Source: Reticulascus tulasneorum (lineage: Eukaryota; Ascomycota; Sordariomycetes; Glomerellales; Reticulascaceae). From it: a DNA stretch of 64,000 nt. Below are positions 34,701 through 46,591 of the stretch, piece after piece. Every line of letters starts with the position of its first letter. Position 1 is the stretch's first letter. The notes beneath the pieces were generated by a model, which saw only the letters and a program-made list of their open reading frames with translations, had not been told where the DNA came from and did no database searches. The stretch spans positions 1,488,001-1,552,000 of the forward strand of contig LSAX01000008.1 of the NCBI GenBank assembly GCA_001557505.1, in the 5' to 3' direction. The position numbers and the translations under genes were made by a program.

Positions 34701-35611
34701 CCCAAATAGATCAATTACGACTGGGAGAGGTGTCCAAAGATGGTCAAATTTGAATCTCTCGGTCGTAGTTGGATCTGGAGACTCCTCATCCTCGGACGGG
34801 GACGGGGACCGGGACGGGTCCGGGTCCGGGGATGGACTCGACTCCATTGTAGTGGTGATTTCCTGAGCAGTGGTCACTTTGCCGTTGAACGTAACAGTAG
34901 CACCATTTGCTGTTACAGTAGTGGGCTGAAATGGAATGGCAAAAGTGGTAGATCCAAACGCAACACTGCCAGAGGAGATGACTGCCGACACGCCGTCTGA
35001 AGCAGTATATGTAAAGACTGAGGAGTCAAGGGGGATAAATGAGCCACCTATGCCTATCCCTGTAACAGTGCTGGTGACGACAACAACGATAGAAGTAATC
35101 GGGGTGCTGGATTCTTTTGAAGGCTGCGAAGTGGGTGACAGGACAGAGTTCGAGGTCGACTGGACGGAAAGTGAGGTCGCCGCTACGGAGCTATTGGTGT
35201 AATATGGTAAAGAAAGCCCCGATGAAGCCTTTGGTGGAGGGTCGCTAACATGCAGCCGCGAGGTTGATGTTTGGTATGGCAATGAAGTCCCACTTGACAC
35301 TGAATGGCGAGTCGATCTTCGCGATGAAGATCTCCCGGTAGGACGAATACTGGCAGTTGAACCCGACTGATATCCACCGCTAGGGATTGGGGCGGGACCT
35401 GTGCCAACTCTTTTGGTACTTGAAGAGGAACTTAGTGGAGGGTGCGCTGTCGGGGTATCCTGCCTCTTTTCTATGGTTTGTCAGCGACTTCTGCGTGCTG
35501 CACCTGGGCCTTCTTCCACTTACTATACTCTGGTAGACTGTAAGGGAGCAGAGCAAGGGCTTCATGAACGGTCAGCAAGAACACGAGAAATGAGCTCAGG
35601 CGAAGCCACAT
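31733..35611 (-). CDS. Large secreted subtilisin-like (S8) serine protease
   Basis: Exons on minus (35611-35524, 35470-33339, 33278-32828, 32769-32405, 32349-about 32114, about 32066-31733) give about 1201 residues. A signal peptide (LSSFLVFLLTVHEALA) is followed by a Ser/Thr-rich region, a hydrophobic Thr/Val-rich part, a Pro-Ser-Asp linker and a helical segment before the protease domain. Catalytic residues: Asp732 in IFIVDTGF, His802 in VGHGTSVA, oxyanion Asn925 in LAAGNN and Ser1006 in DGTSFAAPAV. All are intact. The tail has an STSSV/STSSI repeat and ends with six Cys-containing residues' worth of short loop (PCTTVKDCKAFEC). The roughly 730-residue N-terminal part is far longer than a normal I9 propeptide and I do not recognise it. 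The last intron is uncertain; an alternative uses donor GTTTCT and acceptor GCGCAG. Probably extracellular or wall-bound. Confidence 0.85.
31885..32001. repeat. 18-bp coding minisatellite in the protease tail
   Basis: Six to seven units of GAGGATGTGGACAAGACA with substitutions. On minus they encode a 6-residue repeat ([12 protein letters not shown]), a likely O-glycosylated stalk. On plus they spell an acidic repeat that is only the reverse complement. Confidence 0.85.
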
Positions 35612-37155
35612 TTTGATAGGGAAAGGACTTCTCGATAAAGAACAGATAGTGAGGGATATGGATGCGTTTGTTTGATGGAACGACAGGATGTTTTGGAGCC
35701 AACTCACCTTCATATAAGAGCACCAGAGACTTATGGCAGCGTGACCGGGAGACTTAAGTCTCCAACACGGCCTCCGAAGGGCCCAACTGAGCTGACTGAT
35801 ATGTTGGGTATGATACCAAAATGATGACCTTTCAGACATCCAACTCCAACAGTCTTGACCAGATCACCACCCAACATCCGTCGCCACCGACTCCTGGATC
35901 GTTGAGACGGTTTAGCATCACAAGGTCGAGATACGAAGAGCTTCAACAGGTCCGCAGCTTTGCGGCGTGACTGCAATGCTGAGACAGTTCACGACCAACA
36001 AGAAATATGTGGTTTGACAGTTCCTCGATCTGATGAATGGCGACGATATGCAGAGTGGTGGCTCTGTCCGGCGAAGAGAAACCAACGGTATTATATCAAC
36101 ATGACTCCATGTTCATCCTTGGAAACAATTGATTGGTTGGAAAGTACACGGCCCACGCGGTCGTGGCCGAGATAATCAAAGGAAAACAAATGTCGCCTCC
36201 TTCGCTTGAAGTGAAGGGCATTCGTATCGCCAACAGCACACTTTTTGTGGTGTTGGGAGAGGCTGCACACCGAAACACACCCAGGCGAAGCGGGACGTTC
36301 TCCGGTGCCCTCGGATCGGCAGGCTCAAGAGCCAACATCTTAAGACGCACGCGCCTTAGGTGCATCAGCCCACCATAATATGGCTACATTTAGTATATCC
36401 GCGACACAGACAATGTCTCATAAAATGCAGTTGGCCCGGCTCACTGCATTCTTGAGCATTGAGTGGTCAACATCCATAGGTAAGCCTTTACATCCTTGGG
36501 TTGGAATGAGGTGATGGTTCGCCGGGCCACCGAGGTCTGTTGGCCTGGCCTGGGGATCCCTCCCGAAAGCACTAGATGTATCGTGCGGAAAGGAACAGTT
36601 GCGTCATAAGCTGCTGCAAGTCGTCCATCCTCTGGCCGAACAGAAGGCGGTTCGAAGCAGGAGATGATAGACTCAGCAGTATCCGGAGAGAGGTAGTAAT
36701 GGTAGACGATCAACGATGTATGCAATTGGGAAGGAAAGCGCTCACTGGCTCGGCGCTACCTCCAACGTCATAGCGCCCGCCGCCTGTCCTTTCACATGCC
36801 CCGCCTAAAGTACCTTAGGTAGGTACCTGCCCACGGTGCCACCCTACCCTTCTGCTCCAGGAGCAGTTGCCCCGCGAGCAGGGGAGTTCCCACAGTTCAG
36901 CGACCGATGACATCACCACGAACTCAAACTCCCTCTGTCAGACACACTTTCGTGAGCAGGCGTCATATATTGACAAGCTCGAACTCAGCAACGAAACCCT
37001 TCTCGCTTCCCGTTTTCTTCTTCTGAATTCTCCCCCATTCATAGATCCAATCCACACCAAACCCAATCAAACGCATCAATTGCAACTACCAGCAAATCCA
37101 TCCAACGAAACCCAGAATCAACCTCAAAATTTCCCCAACCCAACTCACATTCATC
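35612..37155. other. 1.5-kb spacer with divergent promoters
   Basis: It separates the protease (minus) and the LEA-like gene (plus). A minus frame at 36441-36725 and a plus frame at 36133-36378 are open but unrecognised. ACCTTAGGTAGGTACC at 36812-36827 recurs exactly at 61393. The last 250 bases are AC-rich, like the leader of a highly expressed fungal gene. Confidence 0.4.
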
Positions 37156-37657
37156 ATGTCTTTCCTCACAGAAACTGCCGTCCGCCGACTCGGTGGATTG
37201 GCCACCATGCCAATGCCCGTGACGCGAAGCCTAGCTACCTCGGGAGTGCGGACATTCACCACTTCCATGGCCGCACAGAAGACTGCGACGGAGACAGTCA
37301 AGGACGGGTTGAAGAAGGTGGACCGAGTTGTCAGTGACAAGCTGGTTGACGGCATCGACATGGGAAGTAAGTACACTCCTCCCTCCCCACTCGATTCGTT
37401 TTTCCTTCTGAAATCAGACCGATTGAAATGTGAGGCGAATGGAACACGCACTAACACCGCTCCCAGCCACTGTCGCTGGCAAAGTCAAGGAGGTCGGCGA
37501 AGATGTCGCAACAAGCAAGCCAGCAGGCAAGGCCGCCGAGCTACGAGGGGAGGCCAAGGGCAAGGCAAGCGAACTGTCCGGCGAGGCAAAGGGCACTGCC
37601 CATGAGGTGGCGGGTAAGGTGAAGGGCAAGGCCAGCGAGGTGCAAAAGAAGCTATAG
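37156..37657 (+). CDS. LEA-like mitochondrial stress protein
   Basis: Two exons (37156-37366 and 37467-37657, 100-bp phase-1 intron) give 133 residues. The N-terminal 40 residues are Arg/Ser/Thr-rich without acidic residues (RRLGGLAT, TRSLATSGVRTF), as in a mitochondrial presequence. The rest is a highly charged Ala/Lys/Glu/Gly repeat with an 11-residue rhythm: GKAAELRGEAK, GKASELSGEAK, GTAHEVAGKVK, GKASEVQKKL. This is the group-3 late-embryogenesis-abundant pattern, disordered when hydrated and helical when dry, protecting membranes and proteins during desiccation or heat. A short CSBD- or YjbJ-like protein is a less likely reading. An AC-rich leader upstream suggests strong expression, possibly in spores. 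Confidence 0.8.
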
Positions 37658-38222
37658 ATGAGTGCGCCAACGAGCTAGAATCCGCTCGCGACATAGACCA
37701 TGAGGTCCACTGTACACTGTACCATATTCCCTTAACGCATGGAAAGGCTTCCCGGAAAGGTTTTAGTTAATTGACACTGCATCTAATGTCATCACTAGAG
37801 GTATTTGGCGTGGTAAGCGAGCAAGATATGTGAGATCCGTCCTCCCAGCAACCCATCTTCCACTCACCCCATTCATGAATATTGGTGACGAGCACACTAT
37901 CGCCAGACAAATGTGATCTTGTGTAGGTAGGCAGAAACGTTTGAAAGAGCAGTCAATTGAAGGTATTGGGTCTCAATCATCTAAGTATACAGCGGCCCGC
38001 TGCGGTACATTACAATGAATTGCCAAGCGTTGCTGTTCATGTTGCTTGGTGATCCCGTGAGACCCGCTCATACACCTAGAACCGACATCCAGCCGGTCCC
38101 CACACTCGTAAAGATAGAAAATAGAGATCTAGCCAGCGCGTCTCATACCACCACAGCACCGCTGGACAAAACCGCAGGCTCCGTGGGCTCCAGCATCGTA
38201 CATCATCGCACACCACCGCTCG
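37658..38222. other. Intergenic spacer between convergent genes
   Basis: It holds the 3' ends of the LEA-like and ankyrin genes. A plus-strand frame from 38015 is antisense to the ankyrin gene in its second half and has no motif. Confidence 0.45.
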
Positions 38223-39135
38223 TCAATCCACCCATGGAGGCGCCTCGTCTTGCTCGACCCACATTCTGTCGACATGCGTTGGACGGGGCCCCGTCACCTC
38301 AAGGCCCATCGCCACCTCCAAATACTCGACAAGCTGCGGCAGGGCCGGCGACCTCGGGCTGTTGGCCTTGTCCAGCGGTGTCTTCCCATACATGTTCTCG
38401 AGGTGCGGGTCGGCGTCATGGTCCAGCAGAAACTTGACGGCGTCAAAGTGCCCATGTCGAGCGGCGTAGTGGAGCGGGGTGCCCAGTGAGGGGCACGTGT
38501 AGACGTCGAAGCTGTTGATATCCACGCCGCGTTCCAGCAACTTCTCCATCAAAGGGATCTGCTGGCTGCCCCCAACTGCCGCCCCGTGCAAAGGCATGGC
38601 GAACTCGAAATTCGCGCCTCTCGACTCCAAGAGATCGAAGACCTCAACCGTCGCGAACTCCCCCGCGTGGGTCAGGAGCTCCCCCTTGTGGAGATCATTG
38701 GTCCGAGGCGTACGCGGATTCAACTCCGGTTCTTTCCCCAGGCTTGGATCGGCGCCATGGTCGAGCAGCCAAGTCGCGAACGACTTATCCTCGAGAACCG
38801 AGGGGTAGCTATGGTTGCCTCGAATGAGTCATAAATCTCTCAAGAGGAGTTCGATGGGGACTCTCTTACGATAACCAGAAGCGGTTGGCCTTTTCCAGGG
38901 AATTTATATCCCAGCCCTTACTGAGAAAGAACTGGATGAGCGAGTATGATTTGCTCTCCACTGCCCATCCCACGATGCCTTGGGCGGGAGGATGTTTTTT
39001 AAAGATATCCTTGTCGGCGTCGCTCGCAAGAATCCTCTCGAGGTTCGGTTCCAAGTATCCTTTGACAAGCCGGACAAGATCTGTAAGCGGCCCTTTAAAG
39101 CTGGCGACCAGTAGATCGGTGTCTTCCTTAGCCAT
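38223..39135 (-). CDS. Ankyrin-repeat protein
   Basis: Two exons on minus (39135-38870 and 38808-38223, 61-bp phase-2 intron) give 283 residues from the ATG at 39135. Repeats: GIVGWAVESKSYSLIQFFLSKG, then ATWLLDHGADPSLG, then ELLTHAGEFATVEVFDLLESRGANF, MPLHGAAVGGSQQIPLMEKLLERGVDIN, and the best one, GTPLHYAARHGHFDAVKFLLDHDADPHLEN, followed by GKTPLDKA. These build a protein-binding solenoid; the partner is unknown. The N terminus is uncertain: the frame is open and coding-like upstream (ISASDARNP, LIQRIPFSRQF), and a small first exon near 39310 with a 60-bp intron could extend it by about 38 residues. No other domain is visible. Confidence 0.8.
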
Positions 39136-41730
39136 GATGGCCAGGAACTGCCTTGAGAAGGGGATGCGCTGGATGAGAACGCGTCGGGCTGGGTTCCGGG
39201 CGTCTGAGGCACTTATAAAGGCGGGGTCGAGAACACCTATTCACAGGATGTGTATGCCTGCGTACCCGCGTGCGAGAGGCGCCCCCAGTCTTGCACTGAT
39301 AGCAATCATTGATAATTGTTGCGGTTGCGATTGGGCGGGATTGGCATATTTAATGAGGCTGAGGAAGACTGACGAGCACGCAAGGGAAGACGGGCCGCAG
39401 TCTAGGCGTAATGCAGCCACCGTTCACCACCCTACAAACTCACCCGTATGCAGTGCCACGACTTCTGGTGTGGGGGCGGTGGGCATGGCGGAGCCTAGTA
39501 CCTCAAGAACCCTCGATCAAAAGGCTTACGTGTCTCAGTTCGCTACGTCCAAGGCCGAGCCGGGCAATCTCTATCGACGTCAACTTAGTATTTCCAGGGC
39601 AGCAGCCCAAGAAGAGGGGGGCGCCGCTTTTGTTTGCTTCTGTGTCGCAATCTCAAAGGTTGGGGGTTCATGGCTAGAGCGGTTGCTCAGGGGGCACACC
39701 AGCCTCGGATCGACTGATCGACAAAGTCCAGCCCCGAGCCTCGTGGAGATTCGAATCCTTTAACCCCAGCTTAATCGCTCAGTTTTCCTTTCTCATCGCT
39801 TTCTCGGTCTCATGGCAATGCCGGAGCCTTATGTGGGACCTTCGAATTTGAAAGCTGGCGTGAGAGTAGAGGCCATTGCAGAAAACTCGCGGTGTTCTGC
39901 ACACTCTTGCTGAAGAATCCCTCACATTTTGTGCGGTGTGCGTGAACCATTCACAAACCAGGCCGCCCGACACGGGTCTGGCACTGGAGAATGACGGCCA
40001 CACAACTGGATGAGTTGCGAGGTCAAGCCTTGTGAAGACACACCAATACTTTATAAATAGAGCCTGTTGCCTTGAAGCTGAAGCTCGGCGGGGGGTGAGG
40101 TCGCGATATGGTTCGTGGTCGTCTAGCCCTGACGTGCTTCCTGTAGTTTTGCGGTACACGCGCCAATCTCAACCGACACACACATCAATAAACGGCCCGC
40201 TTAGGCAGACTCGAGGTCTGGAAGATTGCGTGTGTTTGGGAACTCCGTCTGTAAAAATGCAATCCGACACTATCAGGTAAGATCGCCGGGCAGCCTTGCC
40301 GTTTCTTGCTCGACGCGGATGGCTGCCACCTGTTGGAACCGCTGGTAGTGGTGAGCAGAGTCTTAGATGCCTCTATCGTGATAATGCAGTTTGAGTAAAA
40401 GTCTGAAAAGATCTGCAGACACTTGTACAGCACATCATACGAGTTCCTATGAAACCGGTGCCTAGCACAACAAGTGCTGCCCAAGCTCCCACGGGTATCA
40501 TTGATCGCGGACTTCCAGTAGAGTGCAAGACACAATACCCCTTCTTAGATGTCAAATAAAGAAACGTAACCATGGAAGTCGTCTTCTTTTATCTGCGAAT
40601 TTGTAAGAAAGCTTCTCGAGATGGATCCGACTCAGGGTTGGGGCAAGGCTTGGGTTCTTTCCTAAATGAACCGCAATTGTCGGTTTGAATCATATAAACA
40701 TGCCCCAGAGTAACCTCAGGGCATTTCCAAAGGCGGAAGGGATGAAGCAATGCTTCGTGTAACTTGGGGGATCCATCTATTTATGAATGAAGGCAGCCCA
40801 AGCCTTGACTCCTTCATGATCCGATGGTGGTACGATAGGAGCCCCGCTGTGGAGCCATTTTAGGTGAAGTAGTGGACGCCGTGGGGTTGGCTCAGGGTTG
40901 ACTACGTGAAGTCGAGAAGAGACCTAATGACCCTGCGGAAAATTATGCGATCAAAAGCTCCAGTTCGCACTACTTAGGAGAATGTTCAAGAGTTATCCAA
41001 TCGATTGCAGGAGCTGAAAAGGTCTTGCCTTCGCCAAAGGTCGTCTATGAGCTCATCCGGCTGCATCTACATACCAGCCCCAACTACATATGTTACAAGC
41101 AATCACAAAAGACATCAAAAGAATGTACCGACGCAACACCTCCCAACTCAGTAACCACCCCCCGCCAGCTTTCTCTCCTCCCTCCAACCTCAGGGTCAGA
41201 GGTTCAGATCGCAGGCAGATAGCAGGACGTCTGAGCTGGGAGAGCAAATGGTCAATCCGCATAACCAAACCGACCCTTTGCCCCCACCCAGAAAAAAAAT
41301 TTCCCATCCATAGTTTGATTTGCGTCGGCATTGTGGTTCAATCTACCGCTCGGAATACAGAGCTGGATCAAGGATGGATCTCTCCTTGCGCTCCACCTGG
41401 CCGTGCGGAAATGTCACTGTGGGAACATTGGAGTGAGCAAAGTCACTGGTGCGATATCCATATAAGAAATTGCAAACAGGGGATGACAGCCAGAGATGGG
41501 ATCACGGTAGGAGATAAGAACGGTGGCCTGGGCGCGCGAGCTTAGGGGTGGACCTGGCCCGCTCCTGAGGCCGCAAGGCCGTTTCGTTCTTTTCGGTACC
41601 ATCCTATGGGTATCGTACATTTGATTCTCGGTCTCTGGTTATGTCCGACCTATTCTCGTTTCGTTAGCCAACGCCATTGATGCATCCCAAGATTCCCGAG
41701 CTGTGCATCATCCCTCCTCAAGAAGACCTT
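39136..41730. other. 2.6-kb spacer, no gene recognised
   Basis: The left end holds the ankyrin promoter and possibly its first exon (to about 39330). The plus frame 38885-39763 is mostly antisense to that gene. Other frames are short and motif-free. GATTCGAATC near 39749 resembles a T-loop, but no tRNA cloverleaf fits. Confidence 0.4.
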
Positions 41731-43957
41731 TTACCGCCCGCTCCCTCTGTCGTCCTCCAAGTCCTCCAATGCTCGATCAATTTCCATGATATCCAGCATT
41801 TCAACTTCAACATCTCTTGTCGTGACGTCGTCCTCCACATCCGCTGCCGCGCTCAATGACTCGACGAAAGCAAAACCAGCACGAGGCCTAGTCGGCAGCG
41901 TTAGTTCGTGATTTGCGTCGTCCTCGGGTATGGCACTGTCACGTCCGTGTCGGTTTGACTTCGGCACACGCAGGCTGCCACCCTTGCTGATGTTGAGGTT
42001 GAAAGCCACATTGCGAGGCTGATCGGGTCGAGGGTGGACGATAATAGCGCTGGACATCTCATTTCTCGTTGCTTTATCGCCGAACAGTCTGCGACGTCCA
42101 GAAACAACACCGCCGATCTTGATGCCAGGGCCATCCTCTGCTTCCCGGACTATGACAAGACGGCTTTCGCCGCGGAGGAGAATTTCAACTGGTAGGCCAG
42201 CGTCGCTGCCGGAAGTTATCTTCGACTTCGGGAAGTTGACAACAGCACCAACTCCACAACAGCGCTCGCCGAGTAGTCCAGTGGAGAGATCGTGCAGCCG
42301 AATCATGCGCGTTGGCGTGACACCACTAAACATGTTTACACCGCCACCTGAGCCCTTGCGCAACTGCGCATCCCAGAAACGTGACACAGCCGGAATGACG
42401 GACACATTATCCAAGCCCCCAACCCAGAGGACAACACCTTCATCCCCGGATCCTGAGCCAGTTACAGGCAGTGGCGTTACCACTATCCCACCTTTGACGG
42501 CAGCCAATCGCTCTGTGGAGGCGGCTGCACTAAGAGAAGCTGCGGCATCGCGGCGACTGTGGGGTGTGAGAGGCACGAACTCTCCGCCGCCGCTAGTTCT
42601 CGGTGCTGCTGCAGCACTGCGAAGTGGATTCGCGCCTTCAACTTGACCGGTTGCGCTGAATACGGTGAGTGCTGCACCACGGATTCCAGAACTGTTTTTG
42701 CCTAAAATTGTGGCGCCTAACGGGCTTGCTCCATCTACATCCCATATGCCCCAGGTGCCATCCGCGAGGAGCGCAAAAACAGCACGCCCGTGAGCTATCC
42801 AAGCTGCGTCAAGAATTGGCTTTCTGGTCGCCGTGGGCCGAGCGAATGGTTGATAAAGAGATAGGAGCCACGACCCTTGGCTAGGGAAAGCACCGGTGGA
42901 TTGATCGTCTGGCGGAAGTGAAGGTAAGGCGTAGTCGTAGATGCGGACTGCGTATGGTGAAGCCACAGCTAGGAGTTGTGACATATGTGTTGGGTTGAAT
43001 GAGATGCTCGACAAAGGACTTGGAAGGTACTCCGTTTGAAATGGCATCAGTTGGCTCGCATCTGCTCCGACTTTCCTATCCAAGGATACATCCCAGAATC
43101 GCAGAGTGCCTGATGCTTCCCGCGTGTGGGATGCCACGACCACTCGAGGTTTGGGAGTGGAGATGGAAGATCCTGCCTGTTCTCTTATCCGATCCGAGGT
43201 TGGGGATGTCTTGGGTTTGACGAGCGATACGGCGACACCTTCACTGTGTTTGTTTTGTCCAGCCAGGAATATTAAACTCTCTCCCCAATGCCCAGACCCA
43301 GCCCTTCCGGACAGTAGATTCGCTCTCAGTTCAGGCCGTGCTTTGCTCTCAGGGCTCGGAGGAGTGAGGGGTAGCATGACTAAGTAGACTTCGTTGGTCG
43401 CGCATGATACAGCGAAGACCATTTTCTCTTTCAGTACCTCGGCTCCTCCCCAGGCTGCATCTTCGGATGCAGAAGGCGCCATCGACAAAACTGCGATATG
43501 TAGAGCGGCAGTGCCTAACGATAGGTCCAGTGTCTGGGTGACCTGTGGGTATGGGCTATCTTCTACCGCCTCCTCGAAGACTGGACTGTCGACGAATGGC
43601 GCAGACGCCTTCGCCTTGGCCGGAGGTGCGTCATCGTCCGAGTCAATGATCATGACCGCACCGTCATTCGTTCCATTCTGTTTCTCCTTTGCTGCTGGTG
43701 GCGGCTGCTTGTTGGCGACTTTGAAACGACGGCCACCTCGCCATATAACCGTTATGCCGCTATCGTGGCCATAGATTATGATAGAAGCTCCTTGAGGAGA
43801 CAGGACGGGGTAGGTTTGGACATCGTGGATTCGACGCGACAGGTTGTACCTAGATGATGTGAGTGAATCTCTCCGACTGCAGTACTGCTTGAATAACATA
43901 CGTAAACTGCGTATTTTGCGACGTGCGTCGTATCCGAGGCACAGGCTGAGAAGCCAT
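41731..43957 (-). CDS. NUP37: Nucleoporin Nup37-like (Y-complex beta-propeller)
   Basis: A 56-nt first exon (43957-43902) and a long second exon (43849-41731), joined over a 52-bp intron, give 724 residues. The short exon replaces the frame's own upstream codons and yields the coherent start 'MASQPVPRIRRTSQNTQFTYNL' region. WD-like strands are visible: IIIYGHDSGITVIWRG, TLRFWDVSLDR, LSSISFNPTHMSQLLAVAS with VRIYDY, and AVFALLADGTWGIWDVDG. A low-complexity Ala/Ser-rich part follows and a long C-terminal extension ends in acidic residues (EIDRALEDLEDD). Filamentous-fungal Nup37 has this architecture and length; it binds Nup120 in the outer ring of the nuclear pore. The call rests on overall resemblance, with a generic WD40 protein as the alternative. 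Confidence 0.7.
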
Positions 43958-44443
43958 GGTGGCCGATTGTTCGTATTCTCAAGTGCTCGCTCCCAGCTGC
44001 TCAAGGTCGATTGCGTTTGCCAGGGTAGCTCTACCAGCTAGGAGCTTTGAAGACGGCCCGGGGACCAAGGCTTGCCGGCGGTAGGCCTAGAGCATCGCAT
44101 GAAATTGAAATGATTGAGCTTCAAGGCAGTTATTGGGCGTATGGTGGCTGTAGTCCTGGCGGAAGATTCAAGTTATCATGATCCTGAAAGTTTTTTGGTT
44201 GTCAAGAAACGCGACTGCTCGTTTCGCGAAATATCCGTCCGACCTCAGTAATTGCACATGATTGGGTGGCTGAAGCTCAAGGTGGGTCGCCAATACCCAG
44301 CTGCTGGCAGGCGGCAAACGGCTGACTCTGAAGAGTCTTGATCACGGTGTACGCGTCCCAGCTAGGGGTCAGTCTTCACAAATCAGGCATATATCGACGG
44401 TCATTTGTTCAAGTAGCAGCGCATTCTTCTTGTTTGCGTATTT
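43958..44443. other. Intergenic spacer (Nup37 promoter / secreted protein 3' end)
   Basis: Both neighbours are on minus. No motif or repeat of note. Confidence 0.45.
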
Positions 44444-45301
44444 TTACTCCGGGATCTCGTTCCAGCAATGCCCCGTCGCCACCGCAGTAAAACAGTCACT
44501 ACCCGGGAAAGCCCACTTATCGCTATGGTTATTACAATTCTTTTTCGGCCACCCATTGTAGTCAATACACCCGCTGTAGTCCCTCGTACATCTACCATGG
44601 TTGATGTTATACACCAAGGAGCACACCCTGCCTCCGTGGTTCTGTTTGCAGGAGCCGCCCTTCTTTTCCTCGGCACGGTTGTCTAGCTTGCTCCCATGCT
44701 CATGTCCATGGTCGTGGCCCCCCTCACGCCATCCGAAATCATACATGAAAATGTTGCCCTTGTCGCCGTAAATGCGGACCGGAAGCGCTGGCTCGCTGAG
44801 GTAGATGATGCCGTCTTGGATGCGGTTGCCCTTGGTGCCATGGACTTCGTCGGTTTTGTAACGGCCCACGACGGAGCAGTCGCCGTTGATCATCTCGTGG
44901 TGTGGATGTTCACCCATGTGTGTAGCCTCGACGAGTTTTTCGTTATGATACATCAGACCTCCTTCGACAGGGAAGTAGACGCGCATGGTCTTGTCATGAG
45001 GATCGTAGTATGCATTTGAGAAAGCCTCCCATTCAGCAGGACGTTCTTTGATGTTCAACTCTAGGTCCAGGACCTGGGCGTCGGTCATGATGATCTTCTT
45101 GTAACCGACGAGCTTGACGGTCTTATTGCTGTGCTGCCACTCGAGAGTGTCGAGGAAGCGCTCCTCGAATGACTGGATGGCATAGTCGCGCGCTCGTAGT
45201 TCCGCTGATACGGGCAAGTTATCAGCTGTCGCTGAGATGGCCCCCCATGCTAACAAAGTGCCAGCCAGACAGAAAAGTTTGGAGTTGAATAACGCCATCA
45301 T
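44444..45301 (-). CDS. Secreted His- and Cys-rich protein of unknown function
   Basis: One exon encodes 285 residues. A signal peptide (LFCLAGTLLAWGAISATA) is followed by a mixed domain of about 170 residues with strands such as KTMRVYFPVEGGLMYHN and RIYGDKGNIFMYDFGW and a His cluster THMGEHPHHEM. Next is a His-rich linker (GGHDHGHEHG). The last 60 residues hold eight cysteines with Trp and Gly: SCKQNHGGRVCS, HGRCTRDYSGCIDY, KKNCNNHSDKW, GSDCFTAVATGHCW. The Cys spacing suggests a small disulfide-bonded module, and the His clusters suggest metal binding. The start is one of two adjacent Met codons; the second is equally good. I recognise no family. A secreted effector or metal-binding wall protein is inference. 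Confidence 0.75.
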   Translation of the reverse strand: MMALFNSKLFCLAGTLLAWGAISATADNLPVSAELRARDYAIQSFEERFLDTLEWQHSNKTVKLVGYKKIIMTDAQVLDLELNIKERPAEWEAFSNAYYDPHDKTMRVYFPVEGGLMYHNEKLVEATHMGEHPHHEMINGDCSVVGRYKTDEVHGTKGNRIQDGIIYLSEPALPVRIYGDKGNIFMYDFGWREGGHDHGHEHGSKLDNRAEEKKGGSCKQNHGGRVCSLVYNINHGRCTRDYSGCIDYNGWPKKNCNNHSDKWAFPGSDCFTAVATGHCWNEIPE

Positions 45302-46591
45302 GATGAATGTTGGGCAGCCGTGTCTTTTCAGCTAAGACTGAAGATCAATGAGTGCTTGTACTTGAGCCAGTTAGATGGAACAATGAGAAAGAGGCACCAG
45401 GCAGTCGGAGCAGGTTCAGATGCTCGAATTTATATTCGTGTCTTGCTCATGAATACAAACGTAATGGAATCCATCACACAGACACACTCGAAACCGAGCA
45501 CCCGTATACAATGCAGAGATTATATGACTAGCATACTCACATGGGCAAATAGGCTTACGATCCCCATTTCATGAGAACAACGAGGTAGCGTAGCAACTTG
45601 TCGTTTAGAGACGAGGCATTATCATTCGATGGACTTGTTGCTCCTCCCACACACCAAGGCAACAGACCACATCACTACTGCACCTCATATGAAGTCCAGA
45701 GCCGATAATGCAAAGAGCCTGTGATTGGGGTGACAGCAATTTCCAGCCACAATTAACCCGGTTAAAAAGCCAACCAACAAGAAGACTAAAGTCTGATATG
45801 CAGCACGCCGTTCAACCCATAGCACTTGAACATCGGGTTGCGAAGCAAGGAGAACCATAAGCCGGGCGAATTGGCCATCAGACAGTTGTGCTGATCTGGG
45901 ATAGAAACAGTAGGAACCCGTGATGGTGACATGTTCTAAGCCAGCAATGTCACTAGCCGACATTTATGAACACGAAAGGGAGCTGGATCAAGCTGGATCA
46001 AGCTGGGAATGCTGCGGCAAGGCCAAATTGAGGTAGCTGTGAAACGATGTTGCGGTTTGGTGCTCGGCTTGCCACGAGATATCTTTTCGCCGACTGCTTA
46101 TTCTTATTAGCAAGCTCAGGTTTGCAATATGACAGGCTAAACCGGGTTGTTAGTTGCAAGTGTGATCTAAAAATACGTGCCAACCGATTTGAGGTGCCAG
46201 AAACCCCGCCTTGTACCATTCCCTCGATCTAGCCAGTCATCGAGGTTGTACTTCATCCACAGTCTTGCCTTGCCGACTCTGCATAGCTCATTTAGCTTCT
46301 TAGAGGAAAGTCGATTCGGTTTCCGGGTCGAACGCATAGCCTTGTGCTCTTGAAAGTTTCTCTGGCGTGATTCAAAGTCCGGCCCCTCCCCTTCTTCCGA
46401 GTAGGGCACACGACCACTCCACCCGTGCTTATTCAATCGAATCACGTTATTTACGACCCATCTCGGCACGATGCCGTCCTTACGCACCATCAGGGACCCA
46501 TCCTTCGATGCCCATTAGGATGTTGTGATTGCCAGAATAACGGATACATGAACCCGTCACCAGTGTCATGTGAGGGCATATGCAAGCCAGT
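45302..46591. other. 1.3-kb spacer with two weak minus-strand frames
   Basis: A 92-codon frame at 45685-45963 (minus) has a hydrophobic helix (YQTLVFLLVGFLTGLIVAG) and could be a small membrane protein, about 0.25 likely. A 107-codon frame at 46167-46490 (minus) is basic and just downstream of the HET gene. Three copies of AGCTGGATCA lie at 45980-46006. Confidence 0.35.

Noticed and set aside
39745..39760. Second T-loop-like GATTCGAATC
   Set aside because: It is a self-complementary decamer without a cloverleaf on either strand.
38885..39763. A 292-codon plus-strand frame
   Set aside because: Its first part is antisense to the ankyrin exons, and the remainder shows no motif.
46167..46490. 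Independent 107-codon gene or extra HET exon
   Set aside because: It has no motif and the HET frame ends cleanly at 46592; kept only as a weak frame in the spacer.
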